Notes: generated by a model not told the origin, from the sequence alone. 64,000 nt of DNA from JBJSXJ01 sp044235425 (GCA_044235425.1 JBIIHW010000006.1:62001-126000); one strand, 5' to 3'. Positions 46,795 to 56,914 are shown, counted from the stretch's first letter. Program-made: numbers and translations.

Positions 46795-49158
46795 ATGCTA
46801 ACGCTGCACATCAAACTCCGGCGTGAACTGATCCGCAATCGCTGGCAGAACCTGGCCATTGCCCTGGTGCTGGCGGCAGGAGTGGCGATCGTGCTCATGT
46901 CGATCAGCACTCTGCAGTCGCTCGAGTCCACTCGGCAAAAATTCTACGAACAAACTCGATTCGCCCACTTATTTTTTCACCTGAAGCGAGCACCGCGGAG
47001 TTTACTGGAGCGTGTCCGACGACTGGCGGACGTGCAGGCCGTGGAAGCGCGCATTGTCCTCCCGGTAACGCTTGACGTCCCCGGACTCGCGGAACCCGCC
47101 ACGGGACGTTTGATTTCGGTTCCCGATCACGACGAATCGCAAGTTAATCGACTCGACTTGCGGCTGGGGCGCTGGCTGGATCCGCTTAGCGATCAGGAAG
47201 CCTTGGTGTCGGAGGCGTTCGCCGCCGCTCATCATCTCCGGCCCGGAAGCCGCTTGCGCGCCGTCATTCACGGCAAGCAGCAAACACTGCATGTCGTGGG
47301 GATCGTCCTTTCGCCCGAGTTTGTTTACTCGGTGCGTCCTGGCGAGTTGCTTCCGGATGACAAGCGTTTTGGCGTGTTGTGGATGAACTATGAGGGACTC
47401 TCCTCGGCCAGTGATTTACATGACGCCTTTAATGACCTGGCACTCACACTGACCAACCCCGCCGCTGCGACACGCATCCTCGCCGAACTGGACAATCTGC
47501 TGGCACCTTACGGCGGGACGAACGGCTATGGGCGCGATCTGCAACCCTCTCATCGATTTCTGGAGAATGAGCTGATTCAGTTGCGTACGATGGCGCTGGT
47601 CCCACCCGCGATCTTTTTGTTTGTGACTGCCTTTCTGCTGCAGGTCGTCATGTCACGGTTGGTAGCGATGGAACGCGAACAAATTGCCACTCTGCGAGCC
47701 TTCGGCTATTCCCGCAGTAAGATCGCTCAGCATTTTTTTCTCTATGCGTTCCTGGTTGCTCTAGCCGGCATACTCATCGGCACCATACTCGGTGCAAAAA
47801 TGGGTTTCGATCTCACTCGACTTTACAGCGACTTTTTCCGCTTTCCCGCCACTCGCTATCAACTCGACTGGCGACTGGTCGTTGCTACGTCAGCGGTAGC
47901 GCTGATTGCGGTGCTGAGCGGAGTGTGGCATGCCGTCTGGCAAGCCGCCTCGCAGCCGCCCGCTCAATCCATGCAGCCACTCGCTCCTACCCGTGGTCGC
48001 CAGAGTGTCTTTGAGCATCTGGGATTTCAGCGGTTCCTGTCCCCCACTCAGCGATTGATCCTGCGACATCTGGAACGACGTCCGCTGCGTTCTTCCCTCT
48101 CGATGCTTGGAATCGCCTTGTCGATTGGCCTGTTGATCATGGGGAACTTCCTCGAGGACACCGTCGAGCATGTTATGAGTTTTCAGTTTTTCGAGCAGCA
48201 GCGTCATGACATGATGGTGTCGTTTAGCGAGCCGACAAGTGGAGCAGCATTAGCACAACTGCGGCACTACCCCGGTGTGCTCTACTTGGAACCGTTCCGA
48301 GCAGTTCCGGTACGACTCGTCCATGAGCAGCATCAGCGTCGCTTGGAGTTGCTCGGTTTGCAGTCTGGGGCGAGACTGTTTCGAGTGATTGATCCGCAGC
48401 GCGGTCTGATCGAGTTACCACTCGAGGGATTAGCAATCTCGCGACGACTCGCGCAACTCCTGAACTGCCGACCAGGCGATCGCATTCGCGTCGAGGTGCT
48501 AGAGGGTAAAAGGATGACGCGTGAGTTACTCGTGACTCGCATCATCGATGACTATCTTGATTTGAACGCGTATGTGGACCTGGGGACGTTACGGCGCTTG
48601 CTGCAGGAACAAGATACCGTTTCGGGCGCGTTTCTAACCGCCGATTCTCATGAGTTGCAGCCTCTCTATCACGAACTGAAACAAACGCCGGTTGTGGCTG
48701 GTGTGAGCATAAAAGCGGCAGACATTCAGAGCTATCGAGAAACAATGGCCAAGAATCTGCTCCGTATGAAAATGATCAATGTCGTCTTCGCTTCGATTGT
48801 GGCGGTGGGGGTCGTCTACAATCATGTCCGGATTTCCTTGGCTGAACGCAGTCGCGAGCTGGCGACGCTGCGAGTGCTTGGATTTACTCGAGGCGAAACG
48901 GCAAGAATTCTGTTCGGCGAATTGGCCATTCTGGTTACCGCCGCGATCCCCTGTGGTCTGCTCGTCGGTTATGGCTTGGCATGGTTACTGACGAGTGCTT
49001 TGCAGACGGAAGTCCATCGTTTTCCACTCATCATTGGCGGACGAACGTATGCCTTCGCAGTTCTGGTCATTGTCCTGGCGGCGATGGTGTCGAGTATGAT
49101 TGTGCGCCGGAGACTAGACGGTTTTAATCTGGTCGAAGTGCTGAAGGCTCGCGATTAA
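46795..49158 (+). CDS. FtsX-family ABC permease, fused double unit
   Basis: The 787-residue protein has two FtsX-type halves. Each half has a membrane helix, a long extracytoplasmic domain, then three helices with the FALRAFGYSRSKIA / LRVLGFTRGETARIL motif typical of MacB/LolCE-like permeases. It partners with the ATPase encoded just before it. The substrate cannot be read; such exporters move lipoproteins, peptides or lipids rather than importing nutrients. The start ATG overlaps no other gene. Confidence 0.88.
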   Translation: MLTLHIKLRRELIRNRWQNLAIALVLAAGVAIVLMSISTLQSLESTRQKFYEQTRFAHLFFHLKRAPRSLLERVRRLADVQAVEARIVLPVTLDVPGLAEPATGRLISVPDHDESQVNRLDLRLGRWLDPLSDQEALVSEAFAAAHHLRPGSRLRAVIHGKQQTLHVVGIVLSPEFVYSVRPGELLPDDKRFGVLWMNYEGLSSASDLHDAFNDLALTLTNPAAATRILAELDNLLAPYGGTNGYGRDLQPSHRFLENELIQLRTMALVPPAIFLFVTAFLLQVVMSRLVAMEREQIATLRAFGYSRSKIAQHFFLYAFLVALAGILIGTILGAKMGFDLTRLYSDFFRFPATRYQLDWRLVVATSAVALIAVLSGVWHAVWQAASQPPAQSMQPLAPTRGRQSVFEHLGFQRFLSPTQRLILRHLERRPLRSSLSMLGIALSIGLLIMGNFLEDTVEHVMSFQFFEQQRHDMMVSFSEPTSGAALAQLRHYPGVLYLEPFRAVPVRLVHEQHQRRLELLGLQSGARLFRVIDPQRGLIELPLEGLAISRRLAQLLNCRPGDRIRVEVLEGKRMTRELLVTRIIDDYLDLNAYVDLGTLRRLLQEQDTVSGAFLTADSHELQPLYHELKQTPVVAGVSIKAADIQSYRETMAKNLLRMKMINVVFASIVAVGVVYNHVRISLAERSRELATLRVLGFTRGETARILFGELAILVTAAIPCGLLVGYGLAWLLTSALQTEVHRFPLIIGGRTYAFAVLVIVLAAMVSSMIVRRRLDGFNLVEVLKARD

Positions 49159-50372
49159 TGACCAAATCACACTCGCGCTTTGTATCCATTCTCGCCCTCA
49201 CGATCCTGAGCGGCGCTCTGCTCGTGTACGCTCTCTGGCCACAAGCGATCCTTGTCGAGCTGGCTACGGTAACGCGTGGTCCACTCCAGGTCACGATTGA
49301 CGAAGATGGGAAGACTCGAGTCAAGGAACGTTACCTCATCTCGGCGCCACTAGCTGGGCAGATCAGTCGCGTCGAGTTTCATGCGGGCGATGAAGTACAG
49401 GCGGATAAAACCGTTTTTGCCACGATCACGCCGATCGATCCCATGCTGCTGGATGCACGGACACTGGCGGAAGCAGAAGCACGGGTCAGTGCGGCGGAAG
49501 CGGCGCGAGAGCAGGCGATTGCCCGACTGGATGCCGCGCGCGAATCCCAGCGATTGGCCGATGATCAGTATCTGCGCGCGAAACGGCTGATCCTCACGCA
49601 TGCCATTCCGCAAGCGGAGTATGACAAGGCCGAGCACGAGGAGCGGATTGCAGGAGGAGCACTGCGCGCTGCCGAGTTTGGATATCGTGTGGCGCAATTT
49701 GAACTGACGGTAGCCCGGGCGGCCTTCATTCGCACTCGCCCAAATTCTGATCCAGTCCTGCAGAATCAGCGTCTCGAAGTCCGTTCACCCGTCGATGGTC
49801 AGGTATTGCGTGTGATTCATGAGAGTGCCGGGGTTGTGGCGGCGGGGCAGCCACTGATCGAAGTTGGCAATCTGCGCGAACTAGAACTGGAAATCGATCT
49901 GCTCTCCGCGGACGCGGCGCGTACTAGACCGGGAGCCAAAGTGCTGCTGGAGCAGTGGGGTGGAGCAGCTCCGCTACGCGGCCGAGTGCGATTGATCGAG
50001 CCCTCGGGATTCATGAAGGTCTCGGCGCTGGGTGTGGAAGAGCAGCGCGTGAATGTGATTGCGGACTTCGAGGAAACACCCGAGGCGCAGCAAACTCTAG
50101 GGGATGCCTTTCGAGTGGAAGCGCGAATTGTAATTTGGGAATCACCCGAGGTGACAAAGGTTCCCACCGGTGCTCTGTTTCGCCAGAACGACGCTTGGGC
50201 AGTGTTTCTGGTTCGAAACGGACGGGTGACCACACAAATCGTCACGCTCGGACACCAGAACGGCCACGAAGCGGAAGTACTCGACGGCGTCACACCCGGC
50301 GACAGGGTCATCGTCTATCCCAGCGATCAAGTACGCGCGGGTCGACGCGTTCGCACAATCGCGGAGCGATGA
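49158..50372 (+). CDS. HlyD/RND-type membrane-fusion (adaptor) protein
   Basis: The 404-residue protein has one N-terminal membrane helix (ILALTILSGALLVYAL), a biotinyl-lipoyl-like half (APLAGQISRVEFHAGDEVQADKTVFATITP), a helical hairpin (about 110-190), the second lipoyl half (LEVRSPVDGQVLRVIHESAGVVAAGQPLIEVG) and a beta-barrel end. It overlaps the stop of the FtsX gene (TAATG), so the three genes form a tripartite export system in the style of DevBCA/MacAB. Confidence 0.9.
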   Translation: MTKSHSRFVSILALTILSGALLVYALWPQAILVELATVTRGPLQVTIDEDGKTRVKERYLISAPLAGQISRVEFHAGDEVQADKTVFATITPIDPMLLDARTLAEAEARVSAAEAAREQAIARLDAARESQRLADDQYLRAKRLILTHAIPQAEYDKAEHEERIAGGALRAAEFGYRVAQFELTVARAAFIRTRPNSDPVLQNQRLEVRSPVDGQVLRVIHESAGVVAAGQPLIEVGNLRELELEIDLLSADAARTRPGAKVLLEQWGGAAPLRGRVRLIEPSGFMKVSALGVEEQRVNVIADFEETPEAQQTLGDAFRVEARIVIWESPEVTKVPTGALFRQNDAWAVFLVRNGRVTTQIVTLGHQNGHEAEVLDGVTPGDRVIVYPSDQVRAGRRVRTIAER

Positions 50373-50810
50373 CACGGGCGGCAGCCTGACTAGGCGAGTT
50401 CTACCGGCTGCACCTTACCGGTTTCCAAATCAAAAACTCCACCAGCAACAATCATTTTTTTTGTGTCACGCGTGATAAGACGACGGTGGACGCTTCGAAG
50501 ATGTTCACACAAGTGTCATGGTCTGCTAGTCCATTGTCGGGCGCAACGATCGCTTCACCAGCGCGGGCAATGAGGCGAACGAATCGTGTGACAAGAATCT
50601 GCTCCAAGAGATCCATCACTCTCATTCATAAAAAAAAAACCTCACGCCAATCCAGCTTCGCCGCCCCGGTCTCGATGATCGCCAGAGTCTTCGAGCCTTG
50701 ACCGGCGGTGGCTTGCTTTGACGCTGGTTCCTGACTTGCAGGAAGCGGGGCAATTTGCCATAAGAGAGCCTCTGAATGGGCAGGATTCTTTATTTTCACG
50801 GGAGACTAGC
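50373..50810. other. Intergenic region with a possible decayed gene
   Basis: No intact gene is present in these 438 bp. On the minus strand there is a run that may be the end of a carbonic anhydrase gene (separate entry), broken by homopolymers of eight and ten A on that strand's complement. The rest shows nothing recognisable. Confidence 0.4.
50388..50700 (-). pseudogene. Possible decayed beta-carbonic anhydrase tail
   Basis: Read on the minus strand near 50388-50455, the frame encodes MIVAGGVFDLETGKVQPV before a stop, much like the C-terminus of beta-carbonic anhydrases (IVGGVYDLxTGKV). Upstream, C-V-N-I-F-E-A-S can be read but is separated by a frameshift at an 8-base A run, and no zinc-ligand motifs remain. 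The call rests on one short segment. Confidence 0.3.
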
Positions 50811-51221
50811 GTGGCCAACTACAAAATTGACAGTATCGAGGGAATTGGAACGGTTCGTCGCGAGCTGTTCATTGGACTGGGAATCACCGACACGGATGGA
50901 CTTTTAAACGCTACGAAGACCGCCAAGCAGCGTGCCGAACTGGCGGAGAAGACCGGGATTGCGGCTGAGTGGATTTTGAAGTTCGCCAATATGGCGGATC
51001 TGTATCGCGTGCCCGGTATCGGTTCCGAATACGCTCAGTTGCTGGAAGCCTCAGGCGTCGACACGGTGGTTGAGCTGGCTCAGCGAGTACCCGCGAACCT
51101 GCACGCCAAACTCTCGGAAGTCAACAGCGCAAAGTCTAATACTCGGCAGCCCCCGAGCTTGGCAGAGATAACCGCCTGGGTCGAAGCCGCCAAGTCGCTG
51201 CCTCGCGCTCTGGAGTACTAA
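50811..51221 (+). CDS. DUF4332 helix-hairpin-helix protein
   Basis: The 136-residue protein begins VANYKIDSIEGIGTVRRELF and contains two helix-hairpin-helix-like units (IEGIGTVRRELFIGLGITD and LYRVPGIGSEYAQLLEASGVDTVVELA), as in DUF4332 proteins, which are thought to bind nucleic acid or act as scaffolds. The GTG start at 50811 follows GGAGA. It is a single gene. Confidence 0.75.
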   Translation: MANYKIDSIEGIGTVRRELFIGLGITDTDGLLNATKTAKQRAELAEKTGIAAEWILKFANMADLYRVPGIGSEYAQLLEASGVDTVVELAQRVPANLHAKLSEVNSAKSNTRQPPSLAEITAWVEAAKSLPRALEY

Positions 51222-51256
51222 GACAACATTCACCGGTTGTTCCCGAATTCCTTGAC

Positions 51257-51288
51257 AAGTGATTACTAGCTTAAGTGATTACCAGCTT
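51257..51288 (+). repeat. Two-copy 16-bp tandem repeat before the protease gene
   Basis: AAGTGATTACTAGCTT (51257-51272) is followed by AAGTGATTACCAGCTT (51273-51288), one base different. It lies 48 bp before the protease start, in its probable promoter/leader region. The period equals that of the two larger arrays in the window, though the sequence is different. Confidence 0.85.
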
Positions 51289-51335
51289 TTCGAATCGTTT
51301 ATTGGAGTTTTTTTCAAAGGGAGAAAAAACCAAAG

Positions 51336-52667
51336 ATGAAACGCACAAAACTGTCCGCTCGACGGTGTCGTTTGCTCGTTGAACGTTTGGAGACACGGTT
51401 GGCGCTCGCTGCAGAACTCGGCAGTGAACCCCTGGTGGAGGAGTCGCCGATCGCGGGGGAATTTACCGCGATGATGGTGGCCGGTGAATCGCCTGATTCC
51501 CCCAACCTGCGCGTGGATGCCAACGTTGACACTTCACCCTTTGGCGGTGTAGGCAGCATCACCATCAACACGCGACGAAGTGCCTACACCTGCACAGGTA
51601 CGCCTGTCAGCTCGATTCACATCGTCACGGCGTCCCACTGCATCGATATCAATAGCGACGGCAAGAGCAACTCCAAGGATGGCATCACCGGCATCACCTT
51701 TAATATCAATGATGCCGGCACCTATTCCTCGCGGATTGCCGCTACCCGCTGGGTGACTCATCCGGATTACACTGGTTTTAATCGCCCAAGCGTCAACGAC
51801 GACATTGCGATTATCACGTTGAGTCAGCCAATTCCCGCGACAGTACCGCGATACGGTTTGTTCACGGGCAACCTCGCGGGTCAGACGATCACGATGGTCG
51901 GCTACGGCCAATCGGGCGACGGAATCAATGGCTACACGGTGAACGCCAGTTACACGGTGAAGCGCGTGGGGCAAAACGTTGTCGATGCCTTTTACGCGCA
52001 AGATGACACCGCGCGACCGGCTGCCAACGAAGTGTTTCGATTCGATTTTGATCGTGCCAACGGCACCAACGGACCGATGGGTGGACCCTCGCTGGGCAAT
52101 CAGATCGAAACGACGCTGGGTGGTGGGGACTCGGGCGGTCCAAGCTTTATCTTTGACGGTTCGAATTACTTACTTGCCGGCGTCAACACGTTCTCGCAAA
52201 GTAACGGCACGATCGCGGCGCCGAAGTTTGGATCGCTGGGCGGCGGCATGGCGATTCCGGCCTACGCCAGTTGGATCAATTCAGTCGTTGGCGGCGTGGC
52301 TACGTTGAGTGGCGCCGCGACCTCGGGCGGGAACATCAACGGCGGCGATGCGTTGTTGTCCGACGGTGAATTCGAGGCGATTCGATGGGAGGCGCAGGTC
52401 ACCGAATATGATTTGCTGGCTGCCAAAGTATTGCCGCAGTTCATCGTCCCACCATCATCGGGCAGTTATCGAGTTGAATCACAGTCAGCTTCACAGTCCG
52501 TGGCCGACTACGCTGGTGCTCGGACAACGCCCCGTCTGCTGGGTGCCGTGCCGTCGACGATGGTCGTCGAGGCGCTCCAGAGTCGCAAAAGCCCGACGGT
52601 GAACGACGAGGCACTTAGCGAATTATTTGCTGCGGCGGATGCGATCACCGCGGAAGTCAAGAGCTAG
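51336..52667 (+). CDS. Secreted trypsin-like serine protease
   Basis: The 443-residue protein has the S1 catalytic triad: H101 (TASHC), D156 (NDDIAII) and S266 (GGGDSGGP). The N-terminus reads RRCRLLVERLETRLALA, the LEPR-type tag that planctomycetes place on large exported proteins. After the protease domain there is a C-terminal region of about 130 residues without recognised repeats. The target is unknown; digestion of extracellular protein is likely. A good terminator hairpin follows at 52724. Confidence 0.85.
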   Translation: MKRTKLSARRCRLLVERLETRLALAAELGSEPLVEESPIAGEFTAMMVAGESPDSPNLRVDANVDTSPFGGVGSITINTRRSAYTCTGTPVSSIHIVTASHCIDINSDGKSNSKDGITGITFNINDAGTYSSRIAATRWVTHPDYTGFNRPSVNDDIAIITLSQPIPATVPRYGLFTGNLAGQTITMVGYGQSGDGINGYTVNASYTVKRVGQNVVDAFYAQDDTARPAANEVFRFDFDRANGTNGPMGGPSLGNQIETTLGGGDSGGPSFIFDGSNYLLAGVNTFSQSNGTIAAPKFGSLGGGMAIPAYASWINSVVGGVATLSGAATSGGNINGGDALLSDGEFEAIRWEAQVTEYDLLAAKVLPQFIVPPSSGSYRVESQSASQSVADYAGARTTPRLLGAVPSTMVVEALQSRKSPTVNDEALSELFAAADAITAEVKS

Positions 52668-52723
52668 ACGGGGCGATTTCCACCCCGCCGCGTTACAATG
52701 AGACCTAGTTCATTGATTCCACC

Positions 52724-52752
52724 AGCCGTGGGGAGGGCGGTTCCCCACGGCT
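52724..52752 (+). terminator. Terminator-like hairpin after the protease gene
   Basis: AGCCGTGGGGA (52724-52734) pairs perfectly with TCCCCACGGCT (52742-52752) over a 7-base loop, followed by TCTCCTTT. It lies just before the ribosome binding site of the next gene, so it could terminate the protease transcript or, less likely, control the downstream leader. Confidence 0.6.
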
Positions 52753-52772
52753 TCTCCTTTAGGAACCGTTGA

Positions 52773-55493
52773 GTGAAAACTCAGCGGCCGATTTTTAGCA
52801 TGAAAATCTTTTTCGCATCTCTTCCGCTCGTGATCGCCCACCTCGTTACCGCCTGGGCCGTGAGCGCAACTCCGCCGCTACTCGCCGAGGAGCCGTTGAA
52901 ACTGGAGGAGGCTCGGGAGCAGGGACGGCTGAAATCCCGGTATCTGCAAACAGCCAAGCCAAACGAAAAAGGTCCGTCAGCCACAGAATCGGTGGTAGTT
53001 CCTCAGGCCAACGTGGCGTTCTTTCATGAGTTCGTAGGTCCGACACTGCGCAAGAGTTGCCTGGCGTGTCATGGTCCCGAGAAATCAGAGGGACGACTGC
53101 GAATTGACAAACTCAATCCCGATCTTCTCACGGGGCCGGATGTAGACCGCTGGCGGGAGGTCTTCAACGCACTGGGGAAGTCGGAGATGCCGCCGGCCGA
53201 TGAGCCTGCTTATGCGCTCGCCGATGCTGATCGCGGTCGTATTGTGGACTGGCTGAGTGATGAACTTAACAACGCTTCCTTGGTGCGACGAAATCAACAG
53301 GAACACTCCTCGTTTCGTCGCCTCACGAACTACGAATATAGCTACGCCCTGCAGGACCTACTGGGCCTTCAGCATCCGGTTCCCAACAAGCTACCGCCCG
53401 AAACATCTCCTCGAAGCGGATTCAAGAACAGCTCTGACCTGCTGCAGATGTCGGCCATGCAGTTTGAGACTTACCGAGAGATTGGCTGGAAGGCGCTGCG
53501 TCGAGCGACCGTGGTGGGAGAGCGTCCCACGGCGGTGACCTACATCATCGACATGCAGGTGGAGATGGACAGGGTTTTAGCACGAAAGAAGGATCCGGCT
53601 GCTGCACCGAAAACCAACGCCAAGAAGCCAAAGAATCAGCAGCAATTATGGGATCGCGAAACGGGCGAGACAGCAGCCTTTCCCGGAGGTAAAACGCCTC
53701 ATCGAAATGAGGCCGCCCCGGACTCACCCCCCCCCCCCTCCGACGCTGCCCTCGTCCTGCCTCGAAGTCAGGAACTGAAACTCGACCTGGATCGCTTCCT
53801 TCCTGACGACGGGACGATGCGAGTCCGAATTCGCGCCGGCCGCTCGTCGATGAACCCCAACGAACATGCCAGTCTACGCCTGACGTTTAGTGCTCACACC
53901 AGCAACAATGCGAACTTTGCTCAAGTGATCACCGAACGCGATGTGCCGGTAACCGCCGCCAGCGATCAGCCGCAAGTGATCGACATCTATATTTCGCTGA
54001 GCGACATCCAGCGCAATCCCTTTCGCAAATTGACCACAACGTTTCCCCGTCGTGACGAATTCTTACACATCCAGAACATTTCGAATGCAGGCGGCCCCGA
54101 GCCACTCACTGTCCTCATCGATTACATCGAAATTACAGCTCCGTACTTCGATCAGTGGCCTCCCACCTCGCATACCAAGATATTTCCAGCCAGTGAAAAT
54201 AAGGGGGCCGAGGACGCTTATGCACGCGAGGTTTTGCACCGATTTCTGCGGCGCGCTTGGCGACGACCAGCCACAACGGCGGAAGTCGACCAATACATGC
54301 GGTTGTTTGCCAAGTACCGTCCTAGTTTTGCGACTACGGAAGAAGCCTTAATCGAAGTGCTTGCCACCGCCCTAGCCGCACCCGATTTCCTCTATCTCAC
54401 GCAGCGATCAGTGACTGAGACCGAAGCTAAGGAAAATGAACAGGCCGCCGCTCCCCAGGCCGCCGTTCCCCAGGCCGCTGTTAAGGACACGAGAGCCCGT
54501 ATCAGTGACTTCGAATTCGCCAGCCGTTTAGCTCTGTTTCTCTGGTCCAGTGTGCCCGACGATGAGCTGCTGACCGTGGCGGAACAAGGCACTCTGCGGA
54601 AGCCGGATGTTCTTGCAAATCAGCTCAAACGCCTGCTGGCAGATCCTCGAGCGAAGCGATTCTCAAAGCATTTTGTCGAGCAGTGGCTGGCACTCGATGG
54701 GCTGAACAGTGTCACGCACATCAATGACCCGTCGCTGCGAGAAGCGTTACAAGAGGAGCCGATCGCGTATTTTGAAGAGGTATTGAGCAGCAATCGAAGC
54801 ATCGTTGATTTTCTGCATTCGGACTATGTGGTGATCAATGAACGGCTGGCTGGCCACTATCACATTCCACAGGTTTATGGGCCACAGTTCCGCAAAGTGC
54901 CCGTTGCGGCCACGATGCATCGTGGCGGACTACTCACCTGTGGCGCGGTGCTGACCATGAATTCCGACGGTAAAGACTCGCATCCGCTCAAGCGTGGCGT
55001 CTGGATGCTCGAACGCATCTTAAATGATCCGCCGCCACCGCCACCGCCTAATGTCCCTCAAGTTGACCTTACGGACCCAGAAATCTTGAAGATGACGTTA
55101 AAAGAACGCATCATCAATCATCGCGATAAACCGGCATGTCTTTCCTGCCACTCGCGCATCGATCCGTGGGGCATCGCCTTTGAAAATTATGATGCACTCG
55201 GAGTGTTTCGCACTCAAATCAAGAATCAGCCAGTCGATGCCACAGCCGAGCTTTACAATCGACAAAAGCTGGATGGGATCGAAGGACTCAAGCGGCACCT
55301 GCTCATCGACCGACAAGATCAATTTGCCAGAGCGATGGTGCATAAGTTAACCTCGTATGCACTCGGTCGCCCACTGACGTTTGCCGACCGAGTGGACATG
55401 GATCGTTTGACGACCCAAGTTCGCCGTCAGAATGATGGGCTGCAGGATCTGATTCGAGAACTGGTCGAGAGTGACATTTTCAACTCCAAATAG
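52773..55493 (+). CDS. Planctomycete cytochrome-c-like protein with DUF1587/1592/1588/1585 domains
   Basis: The 906-residue protein is exported (hydrophobic segment about residues 10-38) and has a heme-type CLACH motif (KSCLACHGPEK) in its cytochrome-like N-terminus, a DUF1587 FRRLTNYEYSYALQDLLGL segment, then DUF1592 (LHRFLRRAWRRPATTAEVDQYM, FEFASRLALFLWSSVPDDELL), DUF1588 (HRGGLLTCGAVLTMNSDG, RGVWMLERILNDPPPPPPPNVP, CLSCHSRIDPWGIAFENYD, a second CxxCH) and DUF1585. It likely has a redox or hydrolytic role in the envelope. The GTG start follows AGGAA at 52761-52765. A run of 12 C (53727-53738) lies within a proline stretch. The next gene is its usual DUF1552 partner. Confidence 0.9.
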   Translation: MKTQRPIFSMKIFFASLPLVIAHLVTAWAVSATPPLLAEEPLKLEEAREQGRLKSRYLQTAKPNEKGPSATESVVVPQANVAFFHEFVGPTLRKSCLACHGPEKSEGRLRIDKLNPDLLTGPDVDRWREVFNALGKSEMPPADEPAYALADADRGRIVDWLSDELNNASLVRRNQQEHSSFRRLTNYEYSYALQDLLGLQHPVPNKLPPETSPRSGFKNSSDLLQMSAMQFETYREIGWKALRRATVVGERPTAVTYIIDMQVEMDRVLARKKDPAAAPKTNAKKPKNQQQLWDRETGETAAFPGGKTPHRNEAAPDSPPPPSDAALVLPRSQELKLDLDRFLPDDGTMRVRIRAGRSSMNPNEHASLRLTFSAHTSNNANFAQVITERDVPVTAASDQPQVIDIYISLSDIQRNPFRKLTTTFPRRDEFLHIQNISNAGGPEPLTVLIDYIEITAPYFDQWPPTSHTKIFPASENKGAEDAYAREVLHRFLRRAWRRPATTAEVDQYMRLFAKYRPSFATTEEALIEVLATALAAPDFLYLTQRSVTETEAKENEQAAAPQAAVPQAAVKDTRARISDFEFASRLALFLWSSVPDDELLTVAEQGTLRKPDVLANQLKRLLADPRAKRFSKHFVEQWLALDGLNSVTHINDPSLREALQEEPIAYFEEVLSSNRSIVDFLHSDYVVINERLAGHYHIPQVYGPQFRKVPVAATMHRGGLLTCGAVLTMNSDGKDSHPLKRGVWMLERILNDPPPPPPPNVPQVDLTDPEILKMTLKERIINHRDKPACLSCHSRIDPWGIAFENYDALGVFRTQIKNQPVDATAELYNRQKLDGIEGLKRHLLIDRQDQFARAMVHKLTSYALGRPLTFADRVDMDRLTTQVRRQNDGLQDLIRELVESDIFNSK

Positions 55494-55510
55494 CAGGGCG
55501 GAAGGACGCG

Positions 55511-56914
55511 ATGAAGATGAACGAGAAGGCACTGGCGGTGAGTCGTCGAACGTTTCTTCAGGGCACTGGCTTGGCGCTCGCGCTCCCTTGGCTGGAAACG
55601 TTTGCTGTTGGCAGTCCCATCAAAACTGCCACTCCTCGGCGGTTCCTCAGCGTGTATCACCCCGATGGCGTCGGATTGCCGCTTAAAACAGATCCGGCGT
55701 GGCAGGATTGGAGCTGGTTCCCACGCGGCGGCGAACGTAATTTTGAACTCACCAAAGTACTCGACGTGCTCGAACCGTTACGTTCTGAGATCACGATCTA
55801 TTCCGGTCTGTCGCATCCGGCGGTACGCAACGTCCACGGTCACTCCAACGCGGACCAATACCTGACCGGTGCTCCTACCGGCGGACATGGTCCCTACCAA
55901 AACTCCATTTCGCTCGATCAGGTGTACGCCGCCCATGCCGGCGAGTTTACTCGACATTCTTCGCTCGTCATGTCAACGAACGGTGGCGTCGGTGGACCGC
56001 GTGGAGCACAGACTCAATCGTTCAACGAAGAAGGTCGTCCGATTCCCGCCTTGAACAAACCGCGACAAATTTTTGAAATGCTGTTTGTGACAAGCGGCAA
56101 GGATGCGGCCGAACGACTCGCTCGTAGCAAAAGTGCCCTCGACCTGCTGATTGATCACACGCGTTCACTTCAGCGACAACTGTCGCGCCACGATCAGCAA
56201 ACGCTCAAGCAATACTTGGATGCGGTACGCGACACCGAACTGAAACTTGCCAAAGCCCAAAAATGGATCGACACGCCGATTCCTCAAGTCGATACCAGCC
56301 GCCTGCACTTGGACTGCGAACCGAAAGAGGCTCGACTCTATTTTCAGACCATGTACGAGCTGATTTACCTGGCGTTCCTCAGTGATTCCACTCGAGTGGC
56401 CACGTTCCAATTGGGCCGAGAGAACGGCGAGGGGCCTCACGATCTGCTATCGCAAGCGGTGGGATTCGGCGGCGCCCACGGCCTGACACACGATGTCAAA
56501 CGTCCCGGAGGCTGGCAAAACCTGGGGACTTACAATCGTTATCAAGCCGAGGAGTTTGGTCGCTTCGCACAGCGATTGAAGGAAACTCCAGAACCAACCG
56601 GCGATGGTAACATGCTCGATAACACCTTCGCGATGCACGGCTCGGCATCGAGCAGTTTCCATCTCTCGCGAAATTATCCAATTATCTCAGCGGGTGGAAA
56701 AAACCTCGGTTTCACCAATGGCCGTTATCTGAAATTTGGTAAAGGCAACGAAGACAACCAGGCTGGAGCCGGGATCGATACCGATGCTGGTTGGAACAGC
56801 AAAATGGACGTGGAAGAGTTGCCTTTGGCCAAGCTCTTCGTCACCATCCTCCAACGACTCGGCGTCGAAACTGATTCGTTCTCCGACCAACGCGGTACGC
56901 TCACCGGCGTCTAA
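55511..56914 (+). CDS. DUF1552 protein, Tat-exported
   Basis: The 467-residue protein starts with a twin-arginine signal (SRRTFLQGTGLALALPWLE) and follows the DUF1552 pattern: FLSVYHPDGVGLP, VHGHSNADQYLTG, ISLDQVYAAHAG, LLDHTRSLQRQL and RATVRTFQLGRENGEGP-like stretches. DUF1552 proteins nearly always follow DUF1592 genes in planctomycetes, as here (17 bp gap), and probably work with them; the reaction is unknown. Confidence 0.92.
   Translation: MKMNEKALAVSRRTFLQGTGLALALPWLETFAVGSPIKTATPRRFLSVYHPDGVGLPLKTDPAWQDWSWFPRGGERNFELTKVLDVLEPLRSEITIYSGLSHPAVRNVHGHSNADQYLTGAPTGGHGPYQNSISLDQVYAAHAGEFTRHSSLVMSTNGGVGGPRGAQTQSFNEEGRPIPALNKPRQIFEMLFVTSGKDAAERLARSKSALDLLIDHTRSLQRQLSRHDQQTLKQYLDAVRDTELKLAKAQKWIDTPIPQVDTSRLHLDCEPKEARLYFQTMYELIYLAFLSDSTRVATFQLGRENGEGPHDLLSQAVGFGGAHGLTHDVKRPGGWQNLGTYNRYQAEEFGRFAQRLKETPEPTGDGNMLDNTFAMHGSASSSFHLSRNYPIISAGGKNLGFTNGRYLKFGKGNEDNQAGAGIDTDAGWNSKMDVEELPLAKLFVTILQRLGVETDSFSDQRGTLTGV

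Noticed and set aside
51252..51257. TTGACA before the protease gene, considered as a -35 box
   Set aside because: A good -10 match at 16-18 bp spacing was not found; the duplication at 51257 obscures the region.
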